This document shows, one piece after another, positions 1 to 8,492 of a stretch of DNA of 41,665 nt (positions within the stretch are counted from its first letter, which is position 1; the number at the start of each line of letters is the position of its first letter). Location of the stretch: contig JAFUBA010000211.1 in the NCBI GenBank assembly GCA_017460395.1, forward strand, positions 1-41,665, in the 5' to 3' direction. This DNA comes from Clostridia bacterium (GTDB lineage: Bacteria; Bacillota; Clostridia; Christensenellales; Aristaeellaceae). Under the pieces are notes generated by a model that saw only the letters and a program-made list of their open reading frames with translations, was not told where the DNA came from and did not search any database. The position numbers were made by a program, and so were the translations under genes.

Positions 1-1
1 A

Positions 2-550
2 GGCGATATTTATGTCTGCAAGAACTTTACGGTATACCTGTTCCGAAAGACCAGAGACGATTTTCGGATGGCGGAATACCCAGACGTTTCCCTCGTGATC
101 CCGGACAATCTCCCGGCCAAGGACTGCAAACCGTATGCCTATGGCATCCTCTGGAAGGATATTGCAGCCTCCAAGGGGAATCCCTTTGAGATGGAGGAAA
201 CCTTCCGGTATGATACGGCCCTCAGCAAGGATGAAAACATGGAAAAGGCCATGGATTTCATGCGGAAGGTGCAGCGGGGCGACTATTTCCAGATGTCTGC
301 AGACTATGAGTACGGCGTCGGCGCTCATTCGGCCATCATGCTGGGTTATGATGCCAGGGAGGATACCATCCACTGGATGGACTCGAACATGCGAGGCAAG
401 AAGGTCAATGGCATCCGCTATGGGATCGTGCAGTTTGATGAGGTGAAGAGCGTGGAGTGGTGGTCATCCACCTTCTGCAAAAGCAAGCGCGGGGCAACCC
501 TTTACAGACTCAGGGAAGATATTGTGTTTGCCCCGGGGGCGGCACAATAA
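2..550 (+). CDS. Unrecognised protein, C-terminal part; possible papain/C39-like fold
   Basis: The gene enters from the left edge: the frame is open from base 2 and ends at a TAA at 548-550, so about 182 residues are visible and the start is missing. The first in-window ATG (68) has no good ribosome-binding site and is probably internal. The last third contains GAHSAIMLGYD followed by IHWMDSN, a His...Asp arrangement on two strands that resembles the C-terminal half of papain-like or C39-like cysteine peptidases. A catalytic cysteine would lie upstream of the window, so this is only a suggestion. Aromatic and acidic residues are frequent and no membrane segment is seen. It precedes rplS in the same direction, but rplS has its own promoter. 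Function is unknown. Confidence 0.75.
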   Translation, partial: GDIYVCKNFTVYLFRKTRDDFRMAEYPDVSLVIPDNLPAKDCKPYAYGILWKDIAASKGNPFEMEETFRYDTALSKDENMEKAMDFMRKVQRGDYFQMSADYEYGVGAHSAIMLGYDAREDTIHWMDSNMRGKKVNGIRYGIVQFDEVKSVEWWSSTFCKSKRGATLYRLREDIVFAPGAAQ

Positions 551-575
551 ATTTTGAGAAAAATGAAAAAAACGC

Positions 576-604
576 TTGCCTGAAAGACGCCGCCGTGGTA
601 CAAT
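576..604 (+). promoter_or_regulatory. Sigma-A promoter of rplS
   Basis: TTGCCT (576-581) and TACAAT (599-604) are separated by exactly 17 nt. Transcription would begin near 611, leaving a leader of about 90 nt before rplS. Confidence 0.75.
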
Positions 605-610
605 GGATTT

Positions 611-701
611 TGTGACAACGGGCGGTCCGCTGTTCGGAGCACATGCCAGGCAATCTGTCATGGCCGAATACGAACGTCTATAAAGGAAGGAGGATCATCC
701 C
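611..701 (+). promoter_or_regulatory. rplS 5' leader, candidate L19 autoregulatory leader
   Basis: About 90 untranslated nt lie between the rplS promoter and its start. TGACA at 613-617 can pair with TGTCA at 656-660, and TGCCA at 644-648 can pair with TGGC at 661-664. These two pairings can coexist only partly. Firmicutes rplS genes often carry a structured leader (Rfam L19_leader) through which L19 represses its own synthesis. Position and length fit, but I cannot score the match to that model. Confidence 0.35.
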
Positions 702-1052
702 ATGAATGAGATTATCCGTTCGATCGAAGCCAAGCAGCTTCGCGACGATCGTCCTCAGTTTAACGTTGGCGATACCGTCAACGTGTGGGTCAAGGTCGTG
801 GAAGGAACGCACGAGCGTCTTCAGGCGTTCGAGGGCACTGTGATTGCAAAGCGCAATGGCAGCGTTCGCGAGACATTCACTGTCCGCCGCGTGTCCTATG
901 GTATCGGTGTGGAACGTACGTTCCCCCTGCATTCCCCCCGTGTCGACCGCATCGAAGTGGTGCGTCGGGGCAAGGTGCGCCGTGCCAAGCTGTATTACCT
1001 GCGCACTCGCCAGGGCAAGGCAGCCAAGGTCAAGGAAGTTCGCCGCGTGTAA
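702..1052 (+). CDS. rplS: 50S ribosomal protein L19
   Basis: L19 is a protein of the large ribosomal subunit at the interface with the small subunit. The 116-residue product has the normal length and recognisable family sequence: [16 protein letters not shown] near residue 22, [11 protein letters not shown] near 43, [18 protein letters not shown] near 58, and the basic C-terminal stretch with [14 protein letters not shown]. An AAGGAAGGAGG ribosome-binding site lies just upstream of the ATG. The gene is monocistronic here, between its own promoter (576-604) and a strong terminator (1085-1108). The rimM and trmD genes that usually precede it are not in the window. Confidence 0.98.
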   Translation: MNEIIRSIEAKQLRDDRPQFNVGDTVNVWVKVVEGTHERLQAFEGTVIAKRNGSVRETFTVRRVSYGIGVERTFPLHSPRVDRIEVVRRGKVRRAKLYYLRTRQGKAAKVKEVRRV

Positions 1053-1084
1053 TCCCGGCTGCTTCCGAAAAGCATGCAAAAAGG

Positions 1085-1108
1085 GAGAGGCAATGCCTCT
1101 CTTTTTTT
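1085..1108 (+). terminator. Intrinsic terminator of rplS
   Basis: GAGAGGC (1085-1091) and GCCTCTC (1095-1101) form a 7-bp stem around an AAT loop, followed by seven T residues (1102-1108). Confidence 0.9.
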
Positions 1109-1140
1109 GCGTTGCATTGCATCTGTAAATTTCTCCAGAA

Positions 1141-1169
1141 TTGACACATGTCCACGCGGGCGATAGAAT
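1141..1169 (+). promoter_or_regulatory. Sigma-A promoter of the phosphoribosyltransferase gene
   Basis: A consensus TTGACA (1141-1146) is followed after 17 nt by TAGAAT (1164-1169). It lies immediately after the rplS terminator, so this gene is an independent unit. Confidence 0.85.
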
Positions 1170-1230
1170 AGAGTGCAGACAGAAGATGTCTGTGCAGAAA
1201 AAATGAACTGAGAATAGAGGAATGAACATC

Positions 1231-1788
1231 ATGCTGACTTACCCGATGATGGTTGCCGGTGTCAAACGTGACCTTCCCATATGCCGCGTGAACGATGAAC
1301 TGTATATCGGTGCATTCGTGATCTTTGGTGACTGTGAACTGACCATGGCCTGTGCCTCGGAGCTGCTGAAGCGTGCGCCCGAGTACGACTACATGATCAC
1401 CGCCGAATCCAAGGGAATTCCGCTGGTCTATGAGATGGCCCGGCAGCGGGGTGACAAAAAGTGGATGCTGGCTCGCAAGGGCGCCAAGCTCTATATGCAG
1501 AATGTGGTCGGTGTGGAAGTGAAGTCCATCACCACGGCCAACGTACAGCACCTGTATCTGGACGGCGCAGATGCCGAGCTGATGAAGGGTAAGCGCATCC
1601 TGATCGTGGACGATGTGATCTCCACCGGGGAATCCCTCGCGGCTCTCGAGGCCTTGGTCAACAAAGCCGGCGGCGAGATCGTAGGGCGGATGGCCATTCT
1701 GGCTGAGGGTGAGGCGCAGAGCAGGGAAGACCTGATCTACCTTGAGAAGCTTCCCATCTTCAACAGCAAGGGTGAGATCATCGGGTAA
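1231..1788 (+). CDS. Adenine/xanthine-type phosphoribosyltransferase
   Basis: This is a type I purine phosphoribosyltransferase, which joins a purine base to PRPP to give the nucleotide. The PRPP-binding loop reads RILIVDDVISTGESL near residue 129, with two consecutive acidic residues and the Thr-Gly pair, and an upstream AESKGIPL segment matches the Apt/Xpt pyrophosphate loop. The product is 185 residues. I place the start at ATG 1231, because the AGAGG ribosome-binding site (1216-1220) is 10 nt before it but only 1 nt before the ATG at 1222. The base specificity (adenine, xanthine or other) cannot be read from sequence alone, and the length is close to both Apt and Xpt. It is flanked by its own promoter and a bidirectional terminator. 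Confidence 0.88.
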   Translation: MLTYPMMVAGVKRDLPICRVNDELYIGAFVIFGDCELTMACASELLKRAPEYDYMITAESKGIPLVYEMARQRGDKKWMLARKGAKLYMQNVVGVEVKSITTANVQHLYLDGADAELMKGKRILIVDDVISTGESLAALEALVNKAGGEIVGRMAILAEGEAQSREDLIYLEKLPIFNSKGEIIG

Positions 1789-1796
1789 CGGACAGA

Positions 1797-1833
1797 AAAC
1801 AGACCATCTGGCAAAATGCCGGATGGTCTGTTT
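1797..1833. terminator. Bidirectional terminator between convergent genes
   Basis: AAACAGACCATC at 1797-1808 and GATGGTCTGTTT at 1822-1833 form a long stem, closed near the loop by GGC and GCC around AAAAT. It has A residues on one side and T residues on the other. It ends the phosphoribosyltransferase gene on plus and probably the PIN-like gene on minus. Confidence 0.75.
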
Positions 1834-1842
1834 CAATTGCGG

Positions 1843-3480
1843 TCAGGTTGCAGCAGTGTCAGTGGCTTTCTTTGCCTTCTGGACATCCACTGCGGTTTCC
1901 CAGAGGACGGGCTTCATGATCTGATAGTACTCAGATCCCTTTGCACGCCCGTACTGGTGCACCAGGTCGCGGTAGAGTGCCTGCTTGCCGCTGGGCTCAC
2001 CCATGTGCTTGACGGCCGTGGAAGCACAGAAGGAGATGATGTCGTTGGGCAGCTTGGCCTCTGACATCTTTTTCTGTACCCTGACATTCAGCTGGGCCTT
2101 CTCATTGAGCGGCTTGGGTGGCTGCTTTGCCTGATTCTTGGGTGCGGGTTTTGACTGATTCTGCTGCGGTCTGGGAGCCGGAGCAGGCTTGTCTGCAGGC
2201 TTTCCCTGAACAGGGGGCTTCTTCTGGACCTGAGGGGCCTGGGGTTCGGGTTTTGCCTGCGTTTCAGTCTTTGCAGGAGCTTCCGGTGCAGCAGGTGCTG
2301 CCTTATCCTGGACATTGATCGTTGCATCCGGCGCAGCAGGTTCGCTGACCTTCACGGGCGCGGGCGATTCCTTTTCAGAAGATTCGGCATGCTGCTGTGG
2401 CTTCTGGCTGTTTTCGGGTGCCGGAGCAGCATGTTTTTCGGAGGAACCCTTTTCAGGCCTGGCTCCTTCCGTCTTTCCCTGTGCTTTTTCCTGAAGGGAT
2501 GGAGCCTGTACTTGGCGCCTCGGAATGGGCGGCTTTGGTGTGAAGGGCTTCTTCTCATCCTTCGGAGCCTGAGATGCGGCAGGTGTCTTTGGCGTGTCTG
2601 CGGGCTGCTCAGGCTTTTTCTCCTCCGCCTTTGGTGCCTGCTCTTTGGCGTTCTGTAAGGCAGGCGTCTGAGCGTGCACGGGCTCCTTAGAAGCAGGTGC
2701 CTCTTTCTTTTCAGGTGCACTGGGTGCCGTCACATGTGTATCTTCCTGCTTTGGCTGCTGTATCTCACTGTGCGCTGGCACCGTGGGCAAAGCTTTTTCA
2801 TGTTCTGCAGCAGGTGCCGTCTGCGGCACACTTTCAGTCTGAACAGGATTGGGGGCCACAGGCGCCTGAATGGCTGGGTTCGCGCTCTCCGCGTGTGCTT
2901 CCTGGGTCGCGGCCGTAGGTACAGGAGGATTCTCAGGTGCAGTGACCTGAACGGGTGCCTGGGCAGCTGCCGGGAACGGTTTTCCTACGGGCTTTGTCTT
3001 GGGACGCTTCTTGAGCTTGATGGGTTTGCTCATGATCGGGCGCATGGGCGGGGGCACAGGATCACCTTCAATGGAAGGCTGCCAGAGCACCCTGGTGTCA
3101 CCCAGGCGCCTGTTCCAGAAGTGGATGGTGTCCGAATAATCCAGGTCGCGGCTGACGATGACAAACTTGTCCTCATCATTGGCCCGGGCCAGGTCGGGGT
3201 TGATGGGGATACCGGCATTGGTTGTGGTTTTCTCCCGGATGCTCTTGCCGATGAGATATCCGAGAAAACTGTTGAGGTGCATGTCCAGAGACTGCTTGCC
3301 TGCTACGATTCGGATGACTTCCAGCTTGGAGGGGATACCGTTGGCAAAGACATCCAGGCTGATTCTGTTGGCATTGATGGTGTAGAAAAGATACACGGCA
3401 TCCTCAGGCTTCAGCCGGGAAATACCGTGCAGGCCGTCTTCGTGGACATTCTCAAAATCAATCAGATAATGGAAAGCCAA
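1843..3480 (-). CDS. PIN-like nuclease-domain protein with a long disordered linker
   Basis: The product has 545 residues in three parts. Residues 1-138 look like a PIN/NYN-type nuclease domain: LIDFENV (Asp8), a middle SLDMHLNSFLGYLIG segment (Asp66) and VSRDLDYSDTIHFW (Asp112, Asp114), which gives the spaced acidic residues expected of a metal-dependent RNase. Residues 139-457 are low complexity, dominated by Pro, Ala, Glu, Lys and Gln, and should be disordered. Residues 458-545 form a second conserved-looking helical region with ALYRDLVHQYG, GSEYY and KPVL, resembling the tail of PIN-like proteins in other Firmicutes. The start is TTG (3480-3478) with a GAGGCGA-type site 3 nt upstream; no ATG is better placed. 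The substrate is unknown; RNA is the expectation. The gene is a single unit on minus with its own promoter. Confidence 0.82.
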   Translation of the reverse strand: MAFHYLIDFENVHEDGLHGISRLKPEDAVYLFYTINANRISLDVFANGIPSKLEVIRIVAGKQSLDMHLNSFLGYLIGKSIREKTTTNAGIPINPDLARANDEDKFVIVSRDLDYSDTIHFWNRRLGDTRVLWQPSIEGDPVPPPMRPIMSKPIKLKKRPKTKPVGKPFPAAAQAPVQVTAPENPPVPTAATQEAHAESANPAIQAPVAPNPVQTESVPQTAPAAEHEKALPTVPAHSEIQQPKQEDTHVTAPSAPEKKEAPASKEPVHAQTPALQNAKEQAPKAEEKKPEQPADTPKTPAASQAPKDEKKPFTPKPPIPRRQVQAPSLQEKAQGKTEGARPEKGSSEKHAAPAPENSQKPQQHAESSEKESPAPVKVSEPAAPDATINVQDKAAPAAPEAPAKTETQAKPEPQAPQVQKKPPVQGKPADKPAPAPRPQQNQSKPAPKNQAKQPPKPLNEKAQLNVRVQKKMSEAKLPNDIISFCASTAVKHMGEPSGKQALYRDLVHQYGRAKGSEYYQIMKPVLWETAVDVQKAKKATDTAAT

Positions 3481-3585
3481 ATTGTCGCCTCACATTCATA
3501 ACTGAAATTCTCGTAAGTGTATGAGATCAAAATCTATGGGAAGCGTAAAATCCTGACCGGGTGCAGGAGAATCCGATCGGGGAGT

Positions 3586-3614
3586 ATCATACCAAAAATG
3601 GGCAGGCGCTTCAA
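3586..3614 (-). promoter_or_regulatory. Sigma-A promoter of the PIN-like gene
   Basis: Read on minus, TTGAAG (3614-3609) and TATGAT (3591-3586) are 17 nt apart. Transcription would start near 3579 and leave a leader of about 100 nt in which I recognise no conserved element. Confidence 0.65.
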
Positions 3615-3651
3615 TCGCTAAAAGGAAAAGCAGGTAAGTTGCGGCAGGAGG

Positions 3652-3691
3652 GAAAAAAGAAAGAGCCATGGATCCAGTGTTGGATCCATGG
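3652..3691 (-). terminator. Intrinsic terminator of groES-groEL
   Basis: CCATGGATCC (3691-3682 on minus) and GGATCCATGG (3675-3666) form a 10-bp stem around a 6-nt loop, followed on minus by a CTCTTTCTTTTTT tract. It lies 20 bp past the groL stop. Confidence 0.85.
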
Positions 3692-3710
3692 TCCTGAATT
3701 GTGAGGCTTC

Positions 3711-5381
<1,671 letters not shown>

Positions 5382-5387
5382 TCATAT

Positions 5388-5422
5388 CCCGCCAGGCGGG
5401 CTGCAGCAGGGAAGTGCTGCAG
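5388..5422 (-). other. Two small hairpins between groS and groL
   Basis: Read on minus, CTGCAGCA (5422-5415) pairs perfectly with TGCTGCAG (5408-5401) around 6 nt. It is directly followed by CCCGC/GCGGG (5400-5388) around 3 nt. No T tract follows, so this is not a terminator. It may stabilise the groL half of the message or mark a processing site. Confidence 0.5.
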
Positions 5423-5443
5423 AAAAATGGGAACTGCGAAAAA

Positions 5444-5728
5444 TTATTCCACAATGGCCAGGATGTCGCTCTGACGCACGATGATGTACTCTTCGCCGTC
5501 CAGCTTGACTTCGGTGCCGGCATACTTGCTGTAGATGATCTTCTGGCCAACCTTGACCGCCATGGCGACTTCCTTGCCGTCCACCATGCCGCCGGGGCCG
5601 ACAGCAAGTACTTCTGCCATCTGGGGCTTTTCCTTGGCAGCACTGGTCAGAATCAGGCCACCCTTGGTGGTTTCTTCTGCTTCACAATTCCGAATGACCA
5701 CACGGTCAAACAAAGGCTTCACAGTCAT
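5444..5728 (-). CDS. groS: 10 kDa co-chaperonin GroES
   Basis: GroES is the heptameric lid of the GroEL chamber. The 94-residue product has normal length and the family pattern [13 protein letters not shown] at the start, the mobile-loop segment [19 protein letters not shown] near residue 18, VLAVGPG near 40 and [12 protein letters not shown] near 60. The ATG is preceded by an AAGGAGG ribosome-binding site. It is the first gene of the groES-groEL operon. A perfect CIRCE operator and a 17-nt-spaced promoter lie upstream, so HrcA heat-shock repression is expected, although hrcA itself is not in the window. Confidence 0.99.
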   Translation of the reverse strand: MTVKPLFDRVVIRNCEAEETTKGGLILTSAAKEKPQMAEVLAVGPGGMVDGKEVAMAVKVGQKIIYSKYAGTEVKLDGEEYIIVRQSDILAIVE

Positions 5729-5814
5729 GTCTGGTTCCTCCTTGCTTCAATCCGCGGCCTGTCTCAGGCATGAACACTGCTATGCCCGGGGACTACACCC
5801 GCGATCTGAATTTG

Positions 5815-5841
5815 TTAGCACTCAATCAAGGTGAGTGCTAA
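5815..5841. promoter_or_regulatory. CIRCE operator (HrcA binding site)
   Basis: TTAGCACTC (5815-5823) and GAGTGCTAA (5833-5841) are separated by 9 nt, an exact match to the CIRCE consensus. The element spans the region just downstream of the predicted groES transcription start, where bound HrcA would block transcription and the hairpin would sit at the 5' end of the message. Confidence 0.98.
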
Positions 5842-5855
5842 TCGGTACAGGTGGT

Positions 5856-5884
5856 AATATACGCCATTTCACCCTCAGATGCAA
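5856..5884 (-). promoter_or_regulatory. Sigma-A promoter of groES-groEL
   Basis: Read on minus, TTGCAT (5884-5879) and TATATT (5861-5856) are 17 nt apart, and CIRCE begins 14 bp downstream. This is the standard arrangement of an HrcA-controlled sigma-A promoter. Confidence 0.75.
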
Positions 5885-6033
5885 ACAATCAGATTCGAGA
5901 AAATCCGGGAAAATTGAGAAAAAATCCGTATAAATTTCAAAATAACTCTTTTAATCTGCGAATTGCTTGAAAAATCTCGAAAATAAGTGATATTTTGCGA
6001 GTTCGAGTGCCTTTTCGAAAACTGGGGCAGCTA

Positions 6034-6042
6034 TGATACAAT
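6034..6042 (+). promoter_or_regulatory. Extended -10 promoter of mutY
   Basis: TG-A-TACAAT (6034-6042) is an extended -10 element. The -35 position (6014-6019, TTCGAA) is weak, which is usual for extended -10 promoters. Transcription would begin near 6049, so the upstream in-frame ATG at 5987 cannot be the start. The rest of 5885-6033 is AT-rich. It holds one imperfect hairpin (CTCG-AAAATA at 5976-5985 with TATTTT-G-CGAG at 5991-6001) and no gene that I can support. Confidence 0.6.
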
Positions 6043-6082
6043 GCTAAGGCCTGTCGGTGACAGGAAGAAAGTAGAGAAATGT

Positions 6083-7204
6083 ATGGAAATCTTTCATATG
6101 CTGCTCGCATGGTATGATGAAAACCGCAGGGATCTTCCCTGGCGCGGGGAAAAGGATCCATACCGGATCTGGGTATCGGAAATCATGCTCCAGCAGACAA
6201 GGGTTGAGACGGTCAGACGATATTATGACCGTTTTCTTCAACTGTTCCCGGCGCCTGCTGCACTGGCCGGTGCCACGGAGGAAAGCGTTCTGAAGGCCTG
6301 GGAGGGTCTCGGGTACTACAGCCGGGCGAGAAAGCTTCAGGATGGGGCAAGACAGATCACCACAGAATATGGTGGCCGCCTTCCCGGTACCTATGATGAA
6401 CTGATCCGGATCCGGGGGATTGGCCCATACACGGCGGGGGCGATCGCATCCATTGCATTCGGAGAAAGACAACCGGCTGTGGATGGCAATGCCCTGAGGG
6501 TGTTTTCCAGGCTCTTTGGCCTCAAAGAGAACATGGGCAGTGAGGCCGGAAAGCGCAGGGTCCGGGAGATCATGAGAGAGGAGATGCATGAGCGACATGG
6601 GGACTGCAACCAGGCCGTCATGGATCTTGGCAGTCTCATCTGCCTGCCAAGGAACCCCTCATGTGAGAGCTGTCCCCTGCAGGGGAAGTGCGTTGCATGG
6701 CGGGATGGACTCACAGACAGCCTTCCGGTTCTGCCAGTACGAAAAAAGCAGCAGAGCGTGTCATATGCTCTGCTGATCATGATCAAAGATGATATGAAAG
6801 AACCCGGGATGAAAGAACCTGGGCTGGTCGGACACCGGGCCGTGCTGGTGCAGAAAAGAAAGGAAAAGCTTCTGCAGGGCCTGTGGGTGTTTCCGATGCT
6901 GGAAGGACAATTCTCAGAAGAAGCGGTGGGCCGGGAGGTCCGGAACATCTATGGGATTCATCCGCATGATATTTCCTACAGAGGGCAGGCCCGGCACGTG
7001 TTTACCCATCTCATCTGGGAGATGGATCTGTGGGTGATTCGTTTTTCCGGCGATTTCCATGCCGGAAAAGGTATTCATCTGGCATCGAGAGGAGACCTTG
7101 AGCGCCTTGCGATGCCTACGGCCGTAAGAAGGGCACGGGAGGTAGCGGGGGAGTTACTATCGGATCAGATTCTGGGCGACAGTTTGCCGGAAATTTCAAA
7201 ATGA
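6083..7204 (+). CDS. mutY: Adenine DNA glycosylase MutY
   Basis: MutY removes adenine mispaired with 8-oxoguanine. The 373-residue product has the helix-hairpin-helix glycosylase domain with EIMLQQTR (Glu33) near the N-terminus, the hairpin RIRGIGPYTAGAIASIAF near residue 109 and the catalytic Asp134 in VDGN. The iron-sulphur loop has Cys187, Cys194, Cys197 and Cys203 in the canonical C-X6-C-X2-C-X5-C spacing. The C-terminal third resembles the NUDIX-like 8-oxoG recognition domain. I chose ATG 6083 because the promoter at 6034-6042 lies inside the longer reading frame and because MEIFHMLLAWYDENRRDLPWR is the usual N-terminus. The last 40 bp overlap the end of the thioesterase gene on the opposite strand. 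Confidence 0.96.
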   Translation: MEIFHMLLAWYDENRRDLPWRGEKDPYRIWVSEIMLQQTRVETVRRYYDRFLQLFPAPAALAGATEESVLKAWEGLGYYSRARKLQDGARQITTEYGGRLPGTYDELIRIRGIGPYTAGAIASIAFGERQPAVDGNALRVFSRLFGLKENMGSEAGKRRVREIMREEMHERHGDCNQAVMDLGSLICLPRNPSCESCPLQGKCVAWRDGLTDSLPVLPVRKKQQSVSYALLIMIKDDMKEPGMKEPGLVGHRAVLVQKRKEKLLQGLWVFPMLEGQFSEEAVGREVRNIYGIHPHDISYRGQARHVFTHLIWEMDLWVIRFSGDFHAGKGIHLASRGDLERLAMPTAVRRAREVAGELLSDQILGDSLPEISK

Positions 7205-7908
7205 CGATTTTCCCCGGACAGTCCCAGGAAGGAAAAGCGGTTTTCGTCCCGTCGAAGCTCGCAACGGACCTGGTCTGTGGGCACGACCTCCCGGTCGTAG
7301 TGGATGATAAACCCTGAAATGACGTTGTCCGTGAGTGTATCTACCCCAAGAGCGTTGCAGCACCAGTCAAGGTAGCGTGTATTGTTCACGTGCCGATTGA
7401 AGTCAAGGTCCGTAAAGGACGGGGTCAGGGAGAAGACAAGCGGGGGAGTATTCAGCTTTTCGGCATTGCCTGGCAGCGGGAGGGTTGGTGCCATGTCCCG
7501 GTTGATGGGCATTTTACTGAGTACCTGCGGAGCGCGCACACTCTTTCTGGAATCAAGGTCCAGAAGCATCCACAGGGAGCTGGCCCTTCCGATGATCTCC
7601 TCTGATTTTGCATCCCGGATGAGGAAATATCTTGGAAAGAATGTATGCCGGACCGGATTGTGAAAGGTTTCCAGGCGGACATTGTCTCCCAGCACAGGGA
7701 AGCGCTCCATCTCGAGCTGCATGCGCACCACGACCCATGCAAGACGGTCCTTCAGGATGTCATCGCGGCCAAGCCCGAGCTGGTTGCAGTGCTCGACGGC
7801 CACGTCCTGCATGGCGCCGAGAATGCTCGAACACTTCCAGGTGCCCATCAGGTCGGTGTCGCTCGTGGTGATGCGATGCAAAAGAGAACAGGATTTCAGC
7901 ATAGACAT
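7165..7908 (-). CDS. Acyl-ACP thioesterase (FatA/FatB family)
   Basis: This enzyme hydrolyses acyl-acyl-carrier protein to free fatty acid in the cytoplasm. The 247-residue product has the double hot-dog architecture: an N-terminal half with the DTDLMGTWKCSSILGAMQDVA helix and a C-terminal half carrying NRHVNNTRYLDW near residue 172, the Asn/His motif of plant and bacterial acyl-ACP thioesterases. No signal peptide is present. The start is an ATG after a GGAGGAATG-type site. It lies 24 bp downstream of the abrB-like gene and is probably cotranscribed with it. Its 3' end overlaps mutY by 40 bp in antisense. Chain-length preference cannot be inferred. Confidence 0.9.
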   Translation of the reverse strand: MSMLKSCSLLHRITTSDTDLMGTWKCSSILGAMQDVAVEHCNQLGLGRDDILKDRLAWVVVRMQLEMERFPVLGDNVRLETFHNPVRHTFFPRYFLIRDAKSEEIIGRASSLWMLLDLDSRKSVRAPQVLSKMPINRDMAPTLPLPGNAEKLNTPPLVFSLTPSFTDLDFNRHVNNTRYLDWCCNALGVDTLTDNVISGFIIHYDREVVPTDQVRCELRRDENRFSFLGLSGENRHFEISGKLSPRI

Positions 7909-7932
7909 TCCTCCGGTCTGGTCATGTGCGCG

Positions 7933-8211
7933 TCAGAAAGGATTCTGGTCATCAGAACCCGACAGAAAGTATGACGCAATCTCGGAAAAGCACTGCTTGC
8001 AGATGGGCTTTCCTTTGTAGTCGATGGCATCCAGGGAGGTGCCGCAGAAGACACAGCCCGGATCATACTTCTTCAGAACAATGGCATCACCGTCGGTGAA
8101 AATCTCGATGGATTCGTTCTGACTGAAGCCAAGACTGCGACGCAGTTCCACGGGAAGAACAATTCTCCCCAGACTGTCAAGCTGGCGAACAACACCGGTG
8201 GATTTAATCAA
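7933..8211 (-). CDS. AbrB-family transcriptional regulator with zinc-ribbon-like tail
   Basis: The first 50 residues form a SpoVT/AbrB swapped-hairpin DNA-binding domain: KSTGVVRQLDSLGRIVLPVELRRSLG, then IEIFTDGDAIVLKKY. The remaining 40 residues carry two CxxC pairs, CVFCG and CKQC, spaced like a small zinc-binding ribbon. The total of 92 residues matches AbrB and Abh of Firmicutes. The start codon is TTG (8211-8209), preceded by an AAGGTG site; no ATG gives the conserved N-terminus. AbrB proteins are transition-state regulators and often act on their own promoters, so the inverted repeat at 8310-8333 could be a target. The thioesterase gene follows after 24 bp. Confidence 0.93.
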   Translation of the reverse strand: MIKSTGVVRQLDSLGRIVLPVELRRSLGFSQNESIEIFTDGDAIVLKKYDPGCVFCGTSLDAIDYKGKPICKQCFSEIASYFLSGSDDQNPF

Positions 8212-8280
8212 GGGAGCACCTTCTTTCGATAATCAGCTCAGTGAAGGAATCAGTTCAGAGAAGAGAATCTGGCTGGAATC

Positions 8281-8333
8281 ATGTGTTCACATGGCAGGAT
8301 GCAGGCATGTTCCCTGAAAAATGTGTCAGGGAA
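8281..8333. promoter_or_regulatory. Inverted repeats between the abrB-like and hutP-like genes
   Basis: ATGTG-TT-CACAT (8281-8292) is a small palindrome. TTCCCTGA (8310-8317) and TCAGGGAA (8326-8333) are perfect 8-bp arms around an 8-nt spacer. No T tract follows. The position in a divergent 281-bp intergenic region fits an operator better than a terminator. No factor can be assigned. Confidence 0.4.
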
Positions 8334-8401
8334 TGTGTTCAGGAAAAGTTTAAGATAGATGCAAGTTTTGTCAAGAAACGGAGGGCAGCCTGCCAGCGCC
8401 C

Positions 8402-8430
8402 TTTCGAATTTCTGATCAATCGGATATAAT
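8402..8430 (+). promoter_or_regulatory. Probable promoter of the hutP-like gene
   Basis: A perfect TATAAT (8425-8430) lies 17 nt after a poor -35 match TTTCGA (8402-8407). The start codon is 63 nt downstream of the -10 box. Confidence 0.45.
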
Positions 8431-8492
8431 GGTGACAGATTCCTGGATACAGTCGTTTGACAGATGAAAAAGCTGGCTGGAGGTGGGTTATC

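Noticed and set aside
2674-3501. 275-codon open frame on plus opposite the PIN-like gene
   Set aside because: It lies antisense to the low-complexity linker and the nuclease domain and has no start signals; the minus-strand protein has recognisable domains.
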